DNA from: Megalonaias nervosa
Taxonomy: Eukaryota > Mollusca > Bivalvia > Unionida > Unionidae
Direction of reading: 5' to 3'
Length of the DNA stretch: 64,000 nt
Assembly (NCBI GenBank): GCA_016617855.1
Contig: JAECUM010000850.1
Location: 124,001-188,000 of the forward strand
Below are positions 1-8,300 of the stretch, in pieces; the first letter of the stretch is position 1, and each line of letters begins with the position of its first letter. Both the position numbers and the translations under genes were made by a program. The notes beneath the pieces were generated by a model. The model saw only the letters and a list, made by a program, of their open reading frames with translations. It ran no database searches and had not been told where the DNA came from.

Positions 1-2
1 AA

Positions 3-605
3 ACAGATTTTGACGCCGCAACGAAGAAATACGTCGACGATAAGGAAATTCCAATAATGACTTCGTTAACGACAATCAATGATGGAATTGCTACATTTAG
101 AACTGATTATATTAATCATGTACAAACATTTCTAAATTTTCGTAGAAATGTAAACAGATCTATTAATGACTTTTTTGGAAGTCCACCAGTCGTTGACATA
201 AAACTTACCGACATTAACATGAAAATCAACGATATTGTTAGTGGAATTCCTAATATCATTGAAAAAACGAATCTTATTAAAATTCCTCACAAGCAGATCT
301 TCAACGTAGTATACACAGTAGCATCAGGATTAGGAGTAGGGACACTGCAAGATAATAATCTCAAACACTCCGCAGAAGTCACTGGTGTATATAGACTGTC
401 CGTATTTAGTAGTGCAAAATTCAGTATATTTACTACATTTCCATGGCGTTATTCAAACGATACTTTTTCTGGAGTTGTATCCGTCATAATAAATAAAGAT
501 GCGGAAGAAACATTTCTGCTGGAAGCATCTGATAAAAATTTAACCAGAGCGTTATATTGGTGGTGCTTGGAATTTGTGTGTGAAACTCCTCAATTAGTTA
601 TCTAG
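3..605 (+). CDS. Fibre-like virion protein, C-terminal part (5' end outside window)
   Basis: The reading frame is open from the left edge and ends with TAG at 603-605. The ATG at 57 is therefore probably internal. The first visible residues include ATKKYVDD, a short motif common in tail-fibre and fibre-like proteins of DNA viruses and phages, where it often lies just before a trimerising or head region. The remaining 180 residues hold a weak helical part followed by a beta-rich stretch with no cysteine cluster or membrane segment, which would suit a fibre head. The next gene starts 9 bp downstream on the same strand. The fibre assignment rests on that motif and the position beside other virion genes; the head matches nothing I recognise. 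A host-attachment role is inference. Confidence 0.5.
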   Translation, partial: TDFDAATKKYVDDKEIPIMTSLTTINDGIATFRTDYINHVQTFLNFRRNVNRSINDFFGSPPVVDIKLTDINMKINDIVSGIPNIIEKTNLIKIPHKQIFNVVYTVASGLGVGTLQDNNLKHSAEVTGVYRLSVFSSAKFSIFTTFPWRYSNDTFSGVVSVIINKDAEETFLLEASDKNLTRALYWWCLEFVCETPQLVI

Positions 606-614
606 ATAAGTATA

Positions 615-1100
615 ATGAATCAAGAGTCATTTATCGATGTTCAACGTCACAGATACACTCAAGTATGTGAGTGTCAAACCAAACTAAAAAATATCATCGA
701 CGATTACACGATAAAGGTAAAAAAATATCGGCGACGTATGGTTGTTATTGATATAATGGTATACTCGGTTTCTGCTGTTATTGCTGGAACTGGATTATTA
801 CTATCAACAATAACGATGACAGCGCCTGCAGTTGTAACAATTATAGTTTCAACGGCAACAACATGCGCAGGTATTTTCAGTATTATCGCTAAGAAAATAT
901 CTACGTGTACAAATGATAAACTAAACGAGTACATAATGAAATTGCACACAGCAACAGCCGCCTACACTAAATTATGCTCGTATCTTTCGGCGTATCTCAG
1001 TGATGGTAAAATATCTGATGAGGAGTTCGTAACGATAATGAAAACCTACGATGAAGCATTCATAATCGCTAGTGACAATAACGGAAAGATGGAGAATTAA
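615..1100 (+). CDS. Small protein with two membrane segments (unknown, possibly virion-associated)
   Basis: A 161-residue protein starting at an ATG in an AT-rich context, 9 bp after the previous stop. Residues 1-42 are charged and probably helical (KVKKYRRR at about 35-42). Residues 43-67 and 70-92 are strongly hydrophobic, rich in Ile, Val, Ala, Thr and Ser, and separated by a Pro near 71, so they look like a membrane hairpin. The C-terminal third is polar and helical with an acidic SDGKISDEEF stretch. I do not recognise the family by name. Small two-segment membrane proteins are common in Polinton-like elements and other internal-membrane or membrane-lysing DNA viruses, but that role is inference. 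It lies in a same-strand cluster with two virion protein genes. Confidence 0.7.
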   Translation: MNQESFIDVQRHRYTQVCECQTKLKNIIDDYTIKVKKYRRRMVVIDIMVYSVSAVIAGTGLLLSTITMTAPAVVTIIVSTATTCAGIFSIIAKKISTCTNDKLNEYIMKLHTATAAYTKLCSYLSAYLSDGKISDEEFVTIMKTYDEAFIIASDNNGKMEN

Positions 1101-1118
1101 ATAATAACGATAATAATA

Positions 1119-2582
1119 ATGTCATCGTTAGAATTACTTCAGCAGATCGTAGCTAATACAACGCCGTCAAAAACTACTATGATATCATTAAGTTCAACCA
1201 ATCCTGAATTTAGCGTTAATTTTCCAACTGCAATTCCAGCAAAGGAAATAGCGCTAGCGCAATTACGAGTTTATCATAGCTGGCCTAATATCAGGTCAAA
1301 ACCGTTTGGTGGACAACCAGCAAATAATTCACTGGTATTTGCGAATAAAAATAAACCTGATGGAACACCTGATTGGCAAGTTGTTGGAATTACAACGGGT
1401 AGTTATCAAATAGAAGAGATTAATGATGAGTTCCAACGCAGAATTAAATCTATCACAGGGAAAGAATCTAAAATAGCGATTACTGCTTACGAACCAACAC
1501 TATCAGCGGTTATTGAAATAAATTCTCCTGATTACCTCGTAGATATTTATCAAAGTTCGATTAGATCAGTGTTAGGATGGCCTGAAGTCGCACCTGTTTA
1601 TAATGGAGTTTCAGAACCAACTAAAAATGAGTTTAAAACGAGTGAAGAAAAATTCATTAAAAATCCAGAATATCGAGGAAAAAATCCATGGAGATATATA
1701 GTATTTAGATCTGATCCAAACAACGATATATATTACTTTATCGATTTTGACGGTAAAAGAATTCCCAAGATGACTAGATCAGCATTCAATGTTATCGTTA
1801 CACCAGAGGGGAGGCATCGAGAAATTGTTGATGTAAGATTTATTAAACATTTTTTAGATACTCTTAAACCCGAATACGATAAAACGTTTAATGATTTAAG
1901 AAATTTACTTATTTCATTATCTCAACATTACAACGATAACGTAAAGCAGCAAATAATCGAGTCAATAAAACATTTAAATGGTATCTTATTCGATTTATAC
2001 ATCGCCAATCGAAGTATTATAAACGTTGCAACTAATCTTAATGAACGGAGTTACACTAATCAAGAGCGTAAGCAATTATTTCTTGATCATTATAAAATAA
2101 CAGAAAAAGATTTACAAACATTTGTTATACCAGATTTAAATAACGCTGAAATGAAGAAATCATTAAATGATCTTATTGAAGAATATTATCCGGGAGTAAT
2201 TGAATCGTGGAGACAAATAGCCCCACCACCGGTTATACTAAAACACAATAACAACCCTTTTGGTGCCGGACGTCATATATCGCCAGGCATTGTAAACATA
2301 ACATCAGTTATTGCAGTCAATCTGGTATGCGATGTTATTGAAGGTAGCTATCAGATAGATCTTTCTAAGTCTAGCCAGGCCCAGCAAGGGTACATATTAT
2401 TCAGTTTCAGCCCATCGGTCCCTCCCGGTTGGTTAATTATATCAGAGCCAATTAACCCCGTGTACCTGCGAGTTCATAATCCATTATTATCAAGGATACA
2501 TTTTAAACTTACAGACCAAAACAATCGCATTCTGGACACAAGAAATGAAGAACTAAATATAAACCTGTATGTACGCTCATAG
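1119..2582 (+). CDS. Probable jelly-roll virion protein (penton/minor-capsid-like) with an internal insertion
   Basis: A 487-residue protein, 18 bp downstream of the membrane protein gene on the same strand. Residues about 25-158 are beta-rich (FSVNFPTAIPAKEIALAQLRV; YQSSIRSVLGWPE). Residues about 380-487 resume a beta-rich fold with ISPGIVNITSVIAVNLVCDVI, a Pro-rich turn SVPPGWLI and a final KLTDQNNRILDTRNEEL. From memory these landmarks recur in uncharacterised virion proteins of metazoan Polinton-like elements thought to be the penton or minor capsid component. Residues about 165-370 between them are mostly helical and look like an insertion. It seems too short and different in start to be the double-jelly-roll major capsid protein. 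The family assignment is moderate; the insertion is my reading of the two conserved blocks. Confidence 0.6.
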   Translation: MSSLELLQQIVANTTPSKTTMISLSSTNPEFSVNFPTAIPAKEIALAQLRVYHSWPNIRSKPFGGQPANNSLVFANKNKPDGTPDWQVVGITTGSYQIEEINDEFQRRIKSITGKESKIAITAYEPTLSAVIEINSPDYLVDIYQSSIRSVLGWPEVAPVYNGVSEPTKNEFKTSEEKFIKNPEYRGKNPWRYIVFRSDPNNDIYYFIDFDGKRIPKMTRSAFNVIVTPEGRHREIVDVRFIKHFLDTLKPEYDKTFNDLRNLLISLSQHYNDNVKQQIIESIKHLNGILFDLYIANRSIINVATNLNERSYTNQERKQLFLDHYKITEKDLQTFVIPDLNNAEMKKSLNDLIEEYYPGVIESWRQIAPPPVILKHNNNPFGAGRHISPGIVNITSVIAVNLVCDVIEGSYQIDLSKSSQAQQGYILFSFSPSVPPGWLIISEPINPVYLRVHNPLLSRIHFKLTDQNNRILDTRNEELNINLYVRS

Positions 2583-2958
2583 AGCGTTATCATAACAAAA
2601 AAAAATATCCGGATGTATAGTGCTTGTCTATAATACTGTATTCTTTGTTTACATAAAATCCCGCACAGTGCACAATCGAAATCTATTATCTAGAAGGTTG
2701 GGCTGCATATTGATTATTCCATAACGGCTGTGTATATGTGCCGATTACCGCGTAAAGTTATTTTAATAACATCCGCTATGACTAAATCAATATCCTTGGT
2801 TACGGCTTACGCACAGTGTTAATGTAGAATTATATATATTTTTCGGAAACTAGAAATCTCATTTTACATAGAAAACTGTGGTTTTTGTTACTGTAGTTTT
2901 TAGGAAATAGGATATTGGTAAACACATACTAACTTTTTCAGTATGTATTTATAACAAG
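2583..2958. other. Non-coding AT-rich stretch after the virion gene cluster
   Basis: No open frame of note on either strand. The stretch begins directly after the TAG of the jelly-roll gene with a run of A (2598-2606) and continues as mixed AT-rich sequence. Together with the following tRNA-like sequence and repeat array it forms a 1.3-kb gap in an otherwise tightly packed element. Confidence 0.5.
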
Positions 2959-3035
2959 GTCCGATAGCTCAGTTGATAGCGCGTAGAAACTCTCGTCCTG
3001 GCGCCCATGGTTCGAAACCCGAGAAAGACAAATTG
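2959..3035 (+). other. tRNA-like sequence (SINE head or decayed tRNA)
   Basis: The stretch contains a good polymerase III A-box-like segment, TAGCTCAGTTGATAGCGCG (2967-2985), and a B-box-like GGTTCGAAACC near 3010, in the right order and roughly tRNA spacing. The D-arm can nearly pair, but the anticodon stem and the 3' half of the acceptor stem do not form, so this is probably not a working tRNA. Downstream, 3106-3122 and 3187-3204 form an inverted repeat around GTGAATAG/CTATTCAC. It may be a host SINE inserted in the viral element or a viral polymerase III transcript. Confidence 0.35.
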
Positions 3036-3223
3036 TCTGCGGGAGGCGATTTTAGGCCAAGATTTATAATCTTTTGGGGCCTTGGCCGAGCCCTAGTCTA
3101 TTTGTGAATAGAACTAGTACACGTGGTGTGTTCACGTAGTGGTGTCATTTTTGACCCTACGGATTTGATATTTGGGGGTGGGTGTGCTAGTTTCTATTCA
3201 CAGGTAGAGAAAAGACCATCATC

Positions 3224-3799
3224 TTCATTGTATATATCATAATCACCTTCATTGTATATAACCATTATCTTCATTGTATATAATCATTATCTTCATTGTA
3301 TATAACCATTATCTTCATTGTATCGGCATTGTATATATCATAATCACCTTCATTGTATATAACCATTATCTTCATTGTATATAATCATAATCACCTTCAT
3401 TATATATAACCATTATCATCATTGTATATAATCATAATCTTCATTGTATATAACCATATATCACCTTCATTGTATATAACCATTATCATCATTATATATA
3501 TCATAATCACCTTCATTGTATATAACCATTATCTTCATTGTATATAACCATCATCTTCATTGTATATATAATCATAATCTTCATTGTATATAACCACTAT
3601 CATCATTGTATATAACCATTATCATCATTATATATAACCATAATCACCTTCATTGTATATAATCATAATCTTCATTGTATATAACCATTATCATCATTGT
3701 ATATAATCATAATCTTCATTGTATATAACCATTATCATTGTATATAACCATAATCTTCATTGTATATAACCATTATCTTCATTGTATATAACCAATATC
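3224..3799 (+). repeat. 26-unit tandem array of a TATA-rich 22-bp motif
   Basis: I count 26 variant copies of a unit close to TTCATTGTATATAACCATTA plus TC. Variants change AACC to ATC or add CACC, giving units of roughly 20 to 25 bp. Nearly every unit keeps ATTGTATATA. The array lies in the only large non-coding gap of the viral element, between the virion cluster and the next leftward/rightward gene pair. Arrays like this can act as replication origin iterons, enhancers or packaging signals, or be a simple expanded minisatellite; the sequence alone does not decide. Confidence 0.95.
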
Positions 3800-3875
3800 A
3801 CACAAAAACAGCTCCCTCACAAAAAAAGTCATGGGGGCTATTTATTTTTTATATTAAATAAACACTTATTATATA
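3800..3875 (+). promoter_or_regulatory. AT-rich leader/promoter region before the 148-residue gene
   Basis: Between the end of the tandem array and the ATG at 3876 lies an A-run, a short GC-containing segment, then a strongly AT-rich run ending TTATATAATG. TATA-like sequence touching the start codon recurs at other genes of this element. A promoter role is inferred from position and composition only. Confidence 0.4.
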
Positions 3876-4322
3876 ATGAATTTTGAAAATATCAATGTCA
3901 TTGTTTCTGCGATTAAAAAATTACAACATAACGGTATCAATGTATCTGACAATCTTAATGCTGAAAAGATTCTATGTGATTTTGACTCATTACAACAACG
4001 AAAGAACGAGAACAGATTTACGCTATCCGCTGATTATAAATTCATGAAAATTATCCAGCAAGGAATGTTAAAGTTACTGGCAACTGTCACTGATGATCAA
4101 GTAAAATTGTTTGTGCCTCTCTCAAACGCTATTGACAAAATCAAGCTAGAATTATCTCATGAATACGAACAGAGAAAGATTATGAATTTTCGTATAAGAC
4201 AATTAAGAGAGCATTGTGAAAATACGAGTGAAAATACGCGTGAAAATGACAGCGATAATGATGGACCCCTGACAGAGTCAGGGACTGTGATAATAGCTAA
4301 ACAAAATCCTTGGGAAAATTAA
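3876..4322 (+). CDS. Unknown 148-residue protein with acidic tail
   Basis: A 148-residue protein beginning at the ATG directly after TTATATA. Residues 1-118 look largely alpha-helical with charged heptad-like stretches (about 45-60 and 95-118), including LSHEYEQRKIMNFRIRQLRE. Residues 119-140 are polar and acidic (ENTRENDSDNDG), and the protein ends NPWEN. No cysteine cluster, membrane segment or catalytic motif is visible. I do not recognise it. It is separated from the virion cluster by the repeat array and converges with the HNH endonuclease gene downstream. A small helical protein with an acidic disordered tail could be a DNA-binding, scaffolding or terminal protein, but nothing in the sequence selects among these. 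Confidence 0.7.
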   Translation: MNFENINVIVSAIKKLQHNGINVSDNLNAEKILCDFDSLQQRKNENRFTLSADYKFMKIIQQGMLKLLATVTDDQVKLFVPLSNAIDKIKLELSHEYEQRKIMNFRIRQLREHCENTSENTRENDSDNDGPLTESGTVIIAKQNPWEN

Positions 4323-4441
4323 CGTTTCAGTAGGTATCATAGATTTGGATACGTTTCGCATTGTAGATACCTCATATTGTATCCCAACCATGTTTCAGTA
4401 GGTATCAAGTAATCATTTGGTAATATTAAAAATACGGTAGA
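4323..4441. repeat. Short convergent intergenic region with a 16-bp direct repeat
   Basis: GTTTCAGTAGGTATCA occurs at 4324-4339 and again at 4392-4407, 68 bp apart. AGGTATC at 4332 can also pair with GATACCT near 4366, forming a possible hairpin. The region separates two genes that converge, so a transcript-end role is possible. Confidence 0.6.
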
Positions 4442-4945
4442 CTAAATGTATTGAAACCTAATTTTTTGTGCAAATCTTTTGGAAAAGGAAGATTTTTGTA
4501 TATTTTCTGCGACAAATTGTACCGATCGTGGTACTATGTCAAAGTATTTGGCAGCAGAATTAATTGATTCAAAACTAATTTCTTCCCCAGTCTCTGTATT
4601 TACGGATTTAATAGCTCTCTTTCTGTATAATTTACACCTTCCTGTGTTTCCGGATTTACAATTTTGACTCTGTGTAGTAACTCGTAAATTGGAAATCGAA
4701 TTATCAAGCTTATCACCATTGATGTGATCAACTACATATCCATCTTTGATTATTCCAAAATAACACTCGTAGGTAAATATATGAGATAAATATCTTTTTT
4801 TCTTGCCATTAGCAGTAAATCTAAGATAACCAGTATTATCAATACTACCGACTGGTTTTTTCAATCTGCAGTTTCTAATCACACCTTCTCGAGATGCTTC
4901 ATAATTGGTAATGATTGGATGTGACACAAACTCATTTTGCTCCAT
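4442..4945 (-). CDS. HNH homing-type endonuclease with NUMOD domains
   Basis: A 167-residue protein. Residues about 8-50 resemble a NUMOD4-type start (ITNYEASREGVIRN, then VGSIDNTGYLRF). Residues 70-92 carry the HNH_3 core VVDHINGDKLDNSISNLRVT, with D73 and H74 as likely metal and catalytic residues and N86 as the third motif position. Residues about 112-150 match a NUMOD1-like DNA-binding helix unit (SVNTETGEEISFESINSAAKYF). This arrangement is typical of free-standing homing endonucleases of phages and large DNA viruses, which cut DNA at specific sites and spread their own gene. The ATG follows TATATAA directly. The gene converges with the 148-residue gene and lies 13 bp downstream of the zinc protein on the same strand. 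Function is well supported; its target is unknown. Confidence 0.88.
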   Translation of the reverse strand: MEQNEFVSHPIITNYEASREGVIRNCRLKKPVGSIDNTGYLRFTANGKKKRYLSHIFTYECYFGIIKDGYVVDHINGDKLDNSISNLRVTTQSQNCKSGNTGRCKLYRKRAIKSVNTETGEEISFESINSAAKYFDIVPRSVQFVAENIQKSSFSKRFAQKIRFQYI

Positions 4946-4958
4946 TTATATATAATAT

Positions 4959-5264
4959 TTATTTGTCTAAATCATTGTTTTTTGAAAATCTAGCCAGATA
5001 ATCTTCTTCGGTCTTTATAGGAGAGTCAGCGTTATATTTTTTATCGTAATATCGTTTCAACTCTCTGTATTTTTTACCACCGCATTGCGCACACAGTTGA
5101 GTCCTTCCTCGCACTCCAGCACTACACACAATACACGGTTTTGGTCCTAGACTCCCATTTCTGACGCATTGCATATGATAACTACAGTATTCATTCACGC
5201 ATGATCTGTTACACGGAGACGTATAACCGATTTTTAACCAGTTGCAGTGATTTGGTTGAATCAT
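4959..5264 (-). CDS. Small cysteine-rich zinc-binding protein
   Basis: The frame can be extended to 5285 only through a TTG codon, so I choose the first ATG, at 5264, giving 101 residues. Two metal-binding clusters are visible: CNRSCVNEYCSYHMQC near residues 18-33, and CIVCSAGVRGRTQLCAQC near 44-61, a CxxC-x10-CxxC zinc ribbon. A basic helix follows (KKYRELKRYYDKKY) and then an acidic tail. Small treble-clef or ribbon proteins of this kind act in DNA binding or transcription in many viruses, but I do not recognise a named family. It is divergent from the replicase gene with 49 bp between the starts, so the two could share a promoter region, and lies 13 bp upstream of the HNH gene. Confidence 0.72.
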   Translation of the reverse strand: MIQPNHCNWLKIGYTSPCNRSCVNEYCSYHMQCVRNGSLGPKPCIVCSAGVRGRTQLCAQCGGKKYRELKRYYDKKYNADSPIKTEEDYLARFSKNNDLDK

Positions 5265-5313
5265 ATACAAAAGATTAATGTTCAATTAAATATATATTTG
5301 CCTTAATTATAAT
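5265..5313. promoter_or_regulatory. Bidirectional promoter region between zinc protein and replicase genes
   Basis: Forty-nine base pairs separate two divergent ATG codons. The stretch is almost entirely A and T, with ATATATATT in its middle and TTATAAT touching the replicase ATG. Both genes must start transcription in or near it, unless promoters lie inside coding sequence. Confidence 0.5.
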
Positions 5314-8300
5314 ATGGAAGAATTATCCGTGATTGAACCCTACGCAACCAGATTCGATCTTGACAGACTACCCGAGTATAAACTTAGTATTTCGATGCAA
5401 GATCTAGCTTTAACGAATGCGGATATAGCTAAACGTATCCGTGAGGCCAAGAAGGAATTTCGTGACGATGGTGCAGTTCATACATGGTCAACATTCAGAG
5501 TTGAAAATATTTCTAATACGATGAATGACAAACGAGGAAGAGTAATCATTAACCACCTTGATAATCAAAAATATTTTATTTTAATAAAATTTATTGTAAA
5601 TACGGAAGAAGATATTTGGATTATTCGTGACAAGCGCGATCCCGTCCGGGTGCAGTCAGGAAATAATATCTTCTTGAGTAATAAATCTAAACCAGGAATA
5701 CTAACTGGTATAGATAAACCGTATTATGAGCGATCGTACCCTGTAACTGCGGCTGTCTATGGAATATTTCCGCTGAATAATAAACCTGATGTTGGAGATC
5801 TCAAACCGATGAAATTGTCATCACTGACTTCGTCAACGAGGATAAACTGCGTTGCTGAGCGGGTTACAGAACACTTTACAAACGCGATACGTGGTAATGG
5901 TTTAACTGATTTAAGACGTAAAAAAATAAATACATGGGCAGAGTCGGTTAAAGATACCGGAGCGTCTATCAGCGACGTTGCTGAGCTAGAGAAAAAATTA
6001 AGATTTCCAATAGCAGTGAAAACGTTAACCGGAGAGATTTTGTACAAACCGAAATATATAAAAAATGGAACTCTGATAGATATTATTGATCATAACGCGC
6101 ACGCATGGACTGCTGCAGTAACAATATTTCCACGAGATAGAACGGTTAAATTTTATGACGGTGATATCTTTGATTTTATCAAAAATATTAGTAAAACCGA
6201 TCCTGTTTCTGTTTGGTTATTTCAGAGTTCGGAATATAATCATTACGATCAATTTGTACGACCTAATGGTGATATTTATCGTACAGAATCTCTCCATGAG
6301 GAAATGGAACATCTTGCACAACGCCTTTGGCGTGAATATACCTCTGATGATGTCATAGTTAGACAATTATTGAATAACTGTTTTACTGTTCCGTCAGTCG
6401 CTGCTCATTTCGCTCAGGAGAAAAATTCATGGAAAACGACACGATCGGAATTTCTTGAAGATGTCAAGAAAAGTTGTATAGAATATGGGCACGGTGGATT
6501 ATGGAACACCAAATACAACCATAGTGATGTTATCTCGGTTGATATGGTAGCATGTTATCCTGGGAGTTTTCTTGGATATGGAGCATGTTCTAAATACTTT
6601 AAGAGATTCGGACATCCTACACATGACATGACCAGGGTTGCAATAAACGGACCCTTACCAGATTTTGACTTAACAGGATTTGCTCATGTAGAATCATTCG
6701 AGTTTAGAGAAGATCTCCATGCGATTACTTATATTTGGTTCGGAAAACATTTTTCAGAGCGATGTTGGGTTCCGATAGTACTATTGCGATATATGCTTGA
6801 TGCTGGATTTTTAATATCGTTGAGAATAACTGAAGCGATTGTATCGTATAGTTCACAGAAGCAAGTTTGGTTGCCAGAACCTGATGTATTTAGTGTCGAT
6901 GATGCCAGGAAAGAATTCCCTGATATTGATGAAGATCATGTCATTAAAATAAGTAAATGCAGGAATGAGCACGATGAGAAACTTGCAAAAGATCTCGGCA
7001 GAAAAATAATCGGTAAGTTTACTCAAGGTGGTTCATACGATTATAAACGAGTGTGTACAAGATTGATTATGGACGACGCTGAACTCGATTTTATAATCGC
7101 TGATACGATGGAGAAAAATACATTTATAAACCGATGTAATGCCTTTTTATCAAATGAAACAAAACTAGGTACCATTGTGAGCTATACCGATGGCGAGTCA
7201 CCACAGTTTACTCATTTAAGATCTTCGATGCTAGCGTATGTTTCAATAAATCTATTATCGATGATAAACAGATTTCCTCGTTACGCTGTCAGAGTTGCTA
7301 CGGATTCATTTTATGTACACAAAAAATATAAAGATTTATTAAAACTCGGTAATGGTGAATGGGGGACATGGAGGATAAAACAAGAAAATATACTTAGTTA
7401 TTCTGAATCTGCCAATGTTGAAATTGCGGAGACATATTACAAAAATAATAATCAAATATCAAAGTCATCTGCACCATCTGTGTATGATCCTGTATCTAGA
7501 CATAAAACCGTTTATCTTAATGGGTGTGGAGGTTCAGGTAAAACAACTCGTGTGATTAATTTATTTATGAATAATACCTCAGATATAATTGTTTTGACAC
7601 CTACACATAAACTTGCTAGAGAAATAAAGCAACGAGGAGTAAAATCATGTACATATCACAGTTTCTTTAGATGGTGTGGAGATACATGGACTCCATTGCG
7701 GATGGGTGAAAAATATATACCTAAGTATATCATTTGGGACGAGATATGCACGGTGTCGTTAGAAACACTAAAAACATTTCTTGATTGGTTGTTATTGAAG
7801 AATACTGCTGTGATTATGTGTGGCGATCATGGTCAACCACCACCCTTTGTTGGACAGTCTCCACATGAATGGTTGAAAACATTTGTAGATTATTACGAAG
7901 AAATAAATGATGACCATAGAGCTATCGATGAACCGATGAAAGAACTTAAAAGATTAATCAGACTTCAGCCAGATCAAATACAATGCGAGATACTGCATAA
8001 AGTAATTGCAGAAACTTCTATGAATGAATTTTGGACTTTATGGAGGCCTGCTGATTTGATAGTCGCCAGTAGAAAAATAGTTCGTGATGAACCACAAAAG
8101 AAATTATTTATGTTACATAAAGAAAAGTTTATGGATCTACCCGTACCTTTGTGTTGTCGCCCAGCAGATACTCGACGACAAAATATTGAAGTTGAAATAC
8201 CAGGTACCTTGGTTCCACCGAGGGTACAGAATCTTGTCTTGAATGATATCGTGTTGGTTGCTGTTGATGTTGTTGAGAATGCGTTGAACATGGATAAATT

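Noticed and set aside
1119..2582. Major capsid (hexon) protein
   Set aside because: The length and start do not fit the double-jelly-roll protein of Polintons; the C-terminal landmarks fit the smaller virion protein better.
2959..3035. Functional viral tRNA
   Set aside because: Acceptor and anticodon stems do not form, so only a tRNA-like call is made.
3224..3799. CRISPR array
   Set aside because: Units repeat without unique spacers, there are no cas genes, and the context is eukaryotic.
5265..5285. Start of the zinc protein at TTG 5285
   Set aside because: A eukaryotic virus-like gene is unlikely to use TTG; ATG 5264 is in frame and keeps all cysteines.
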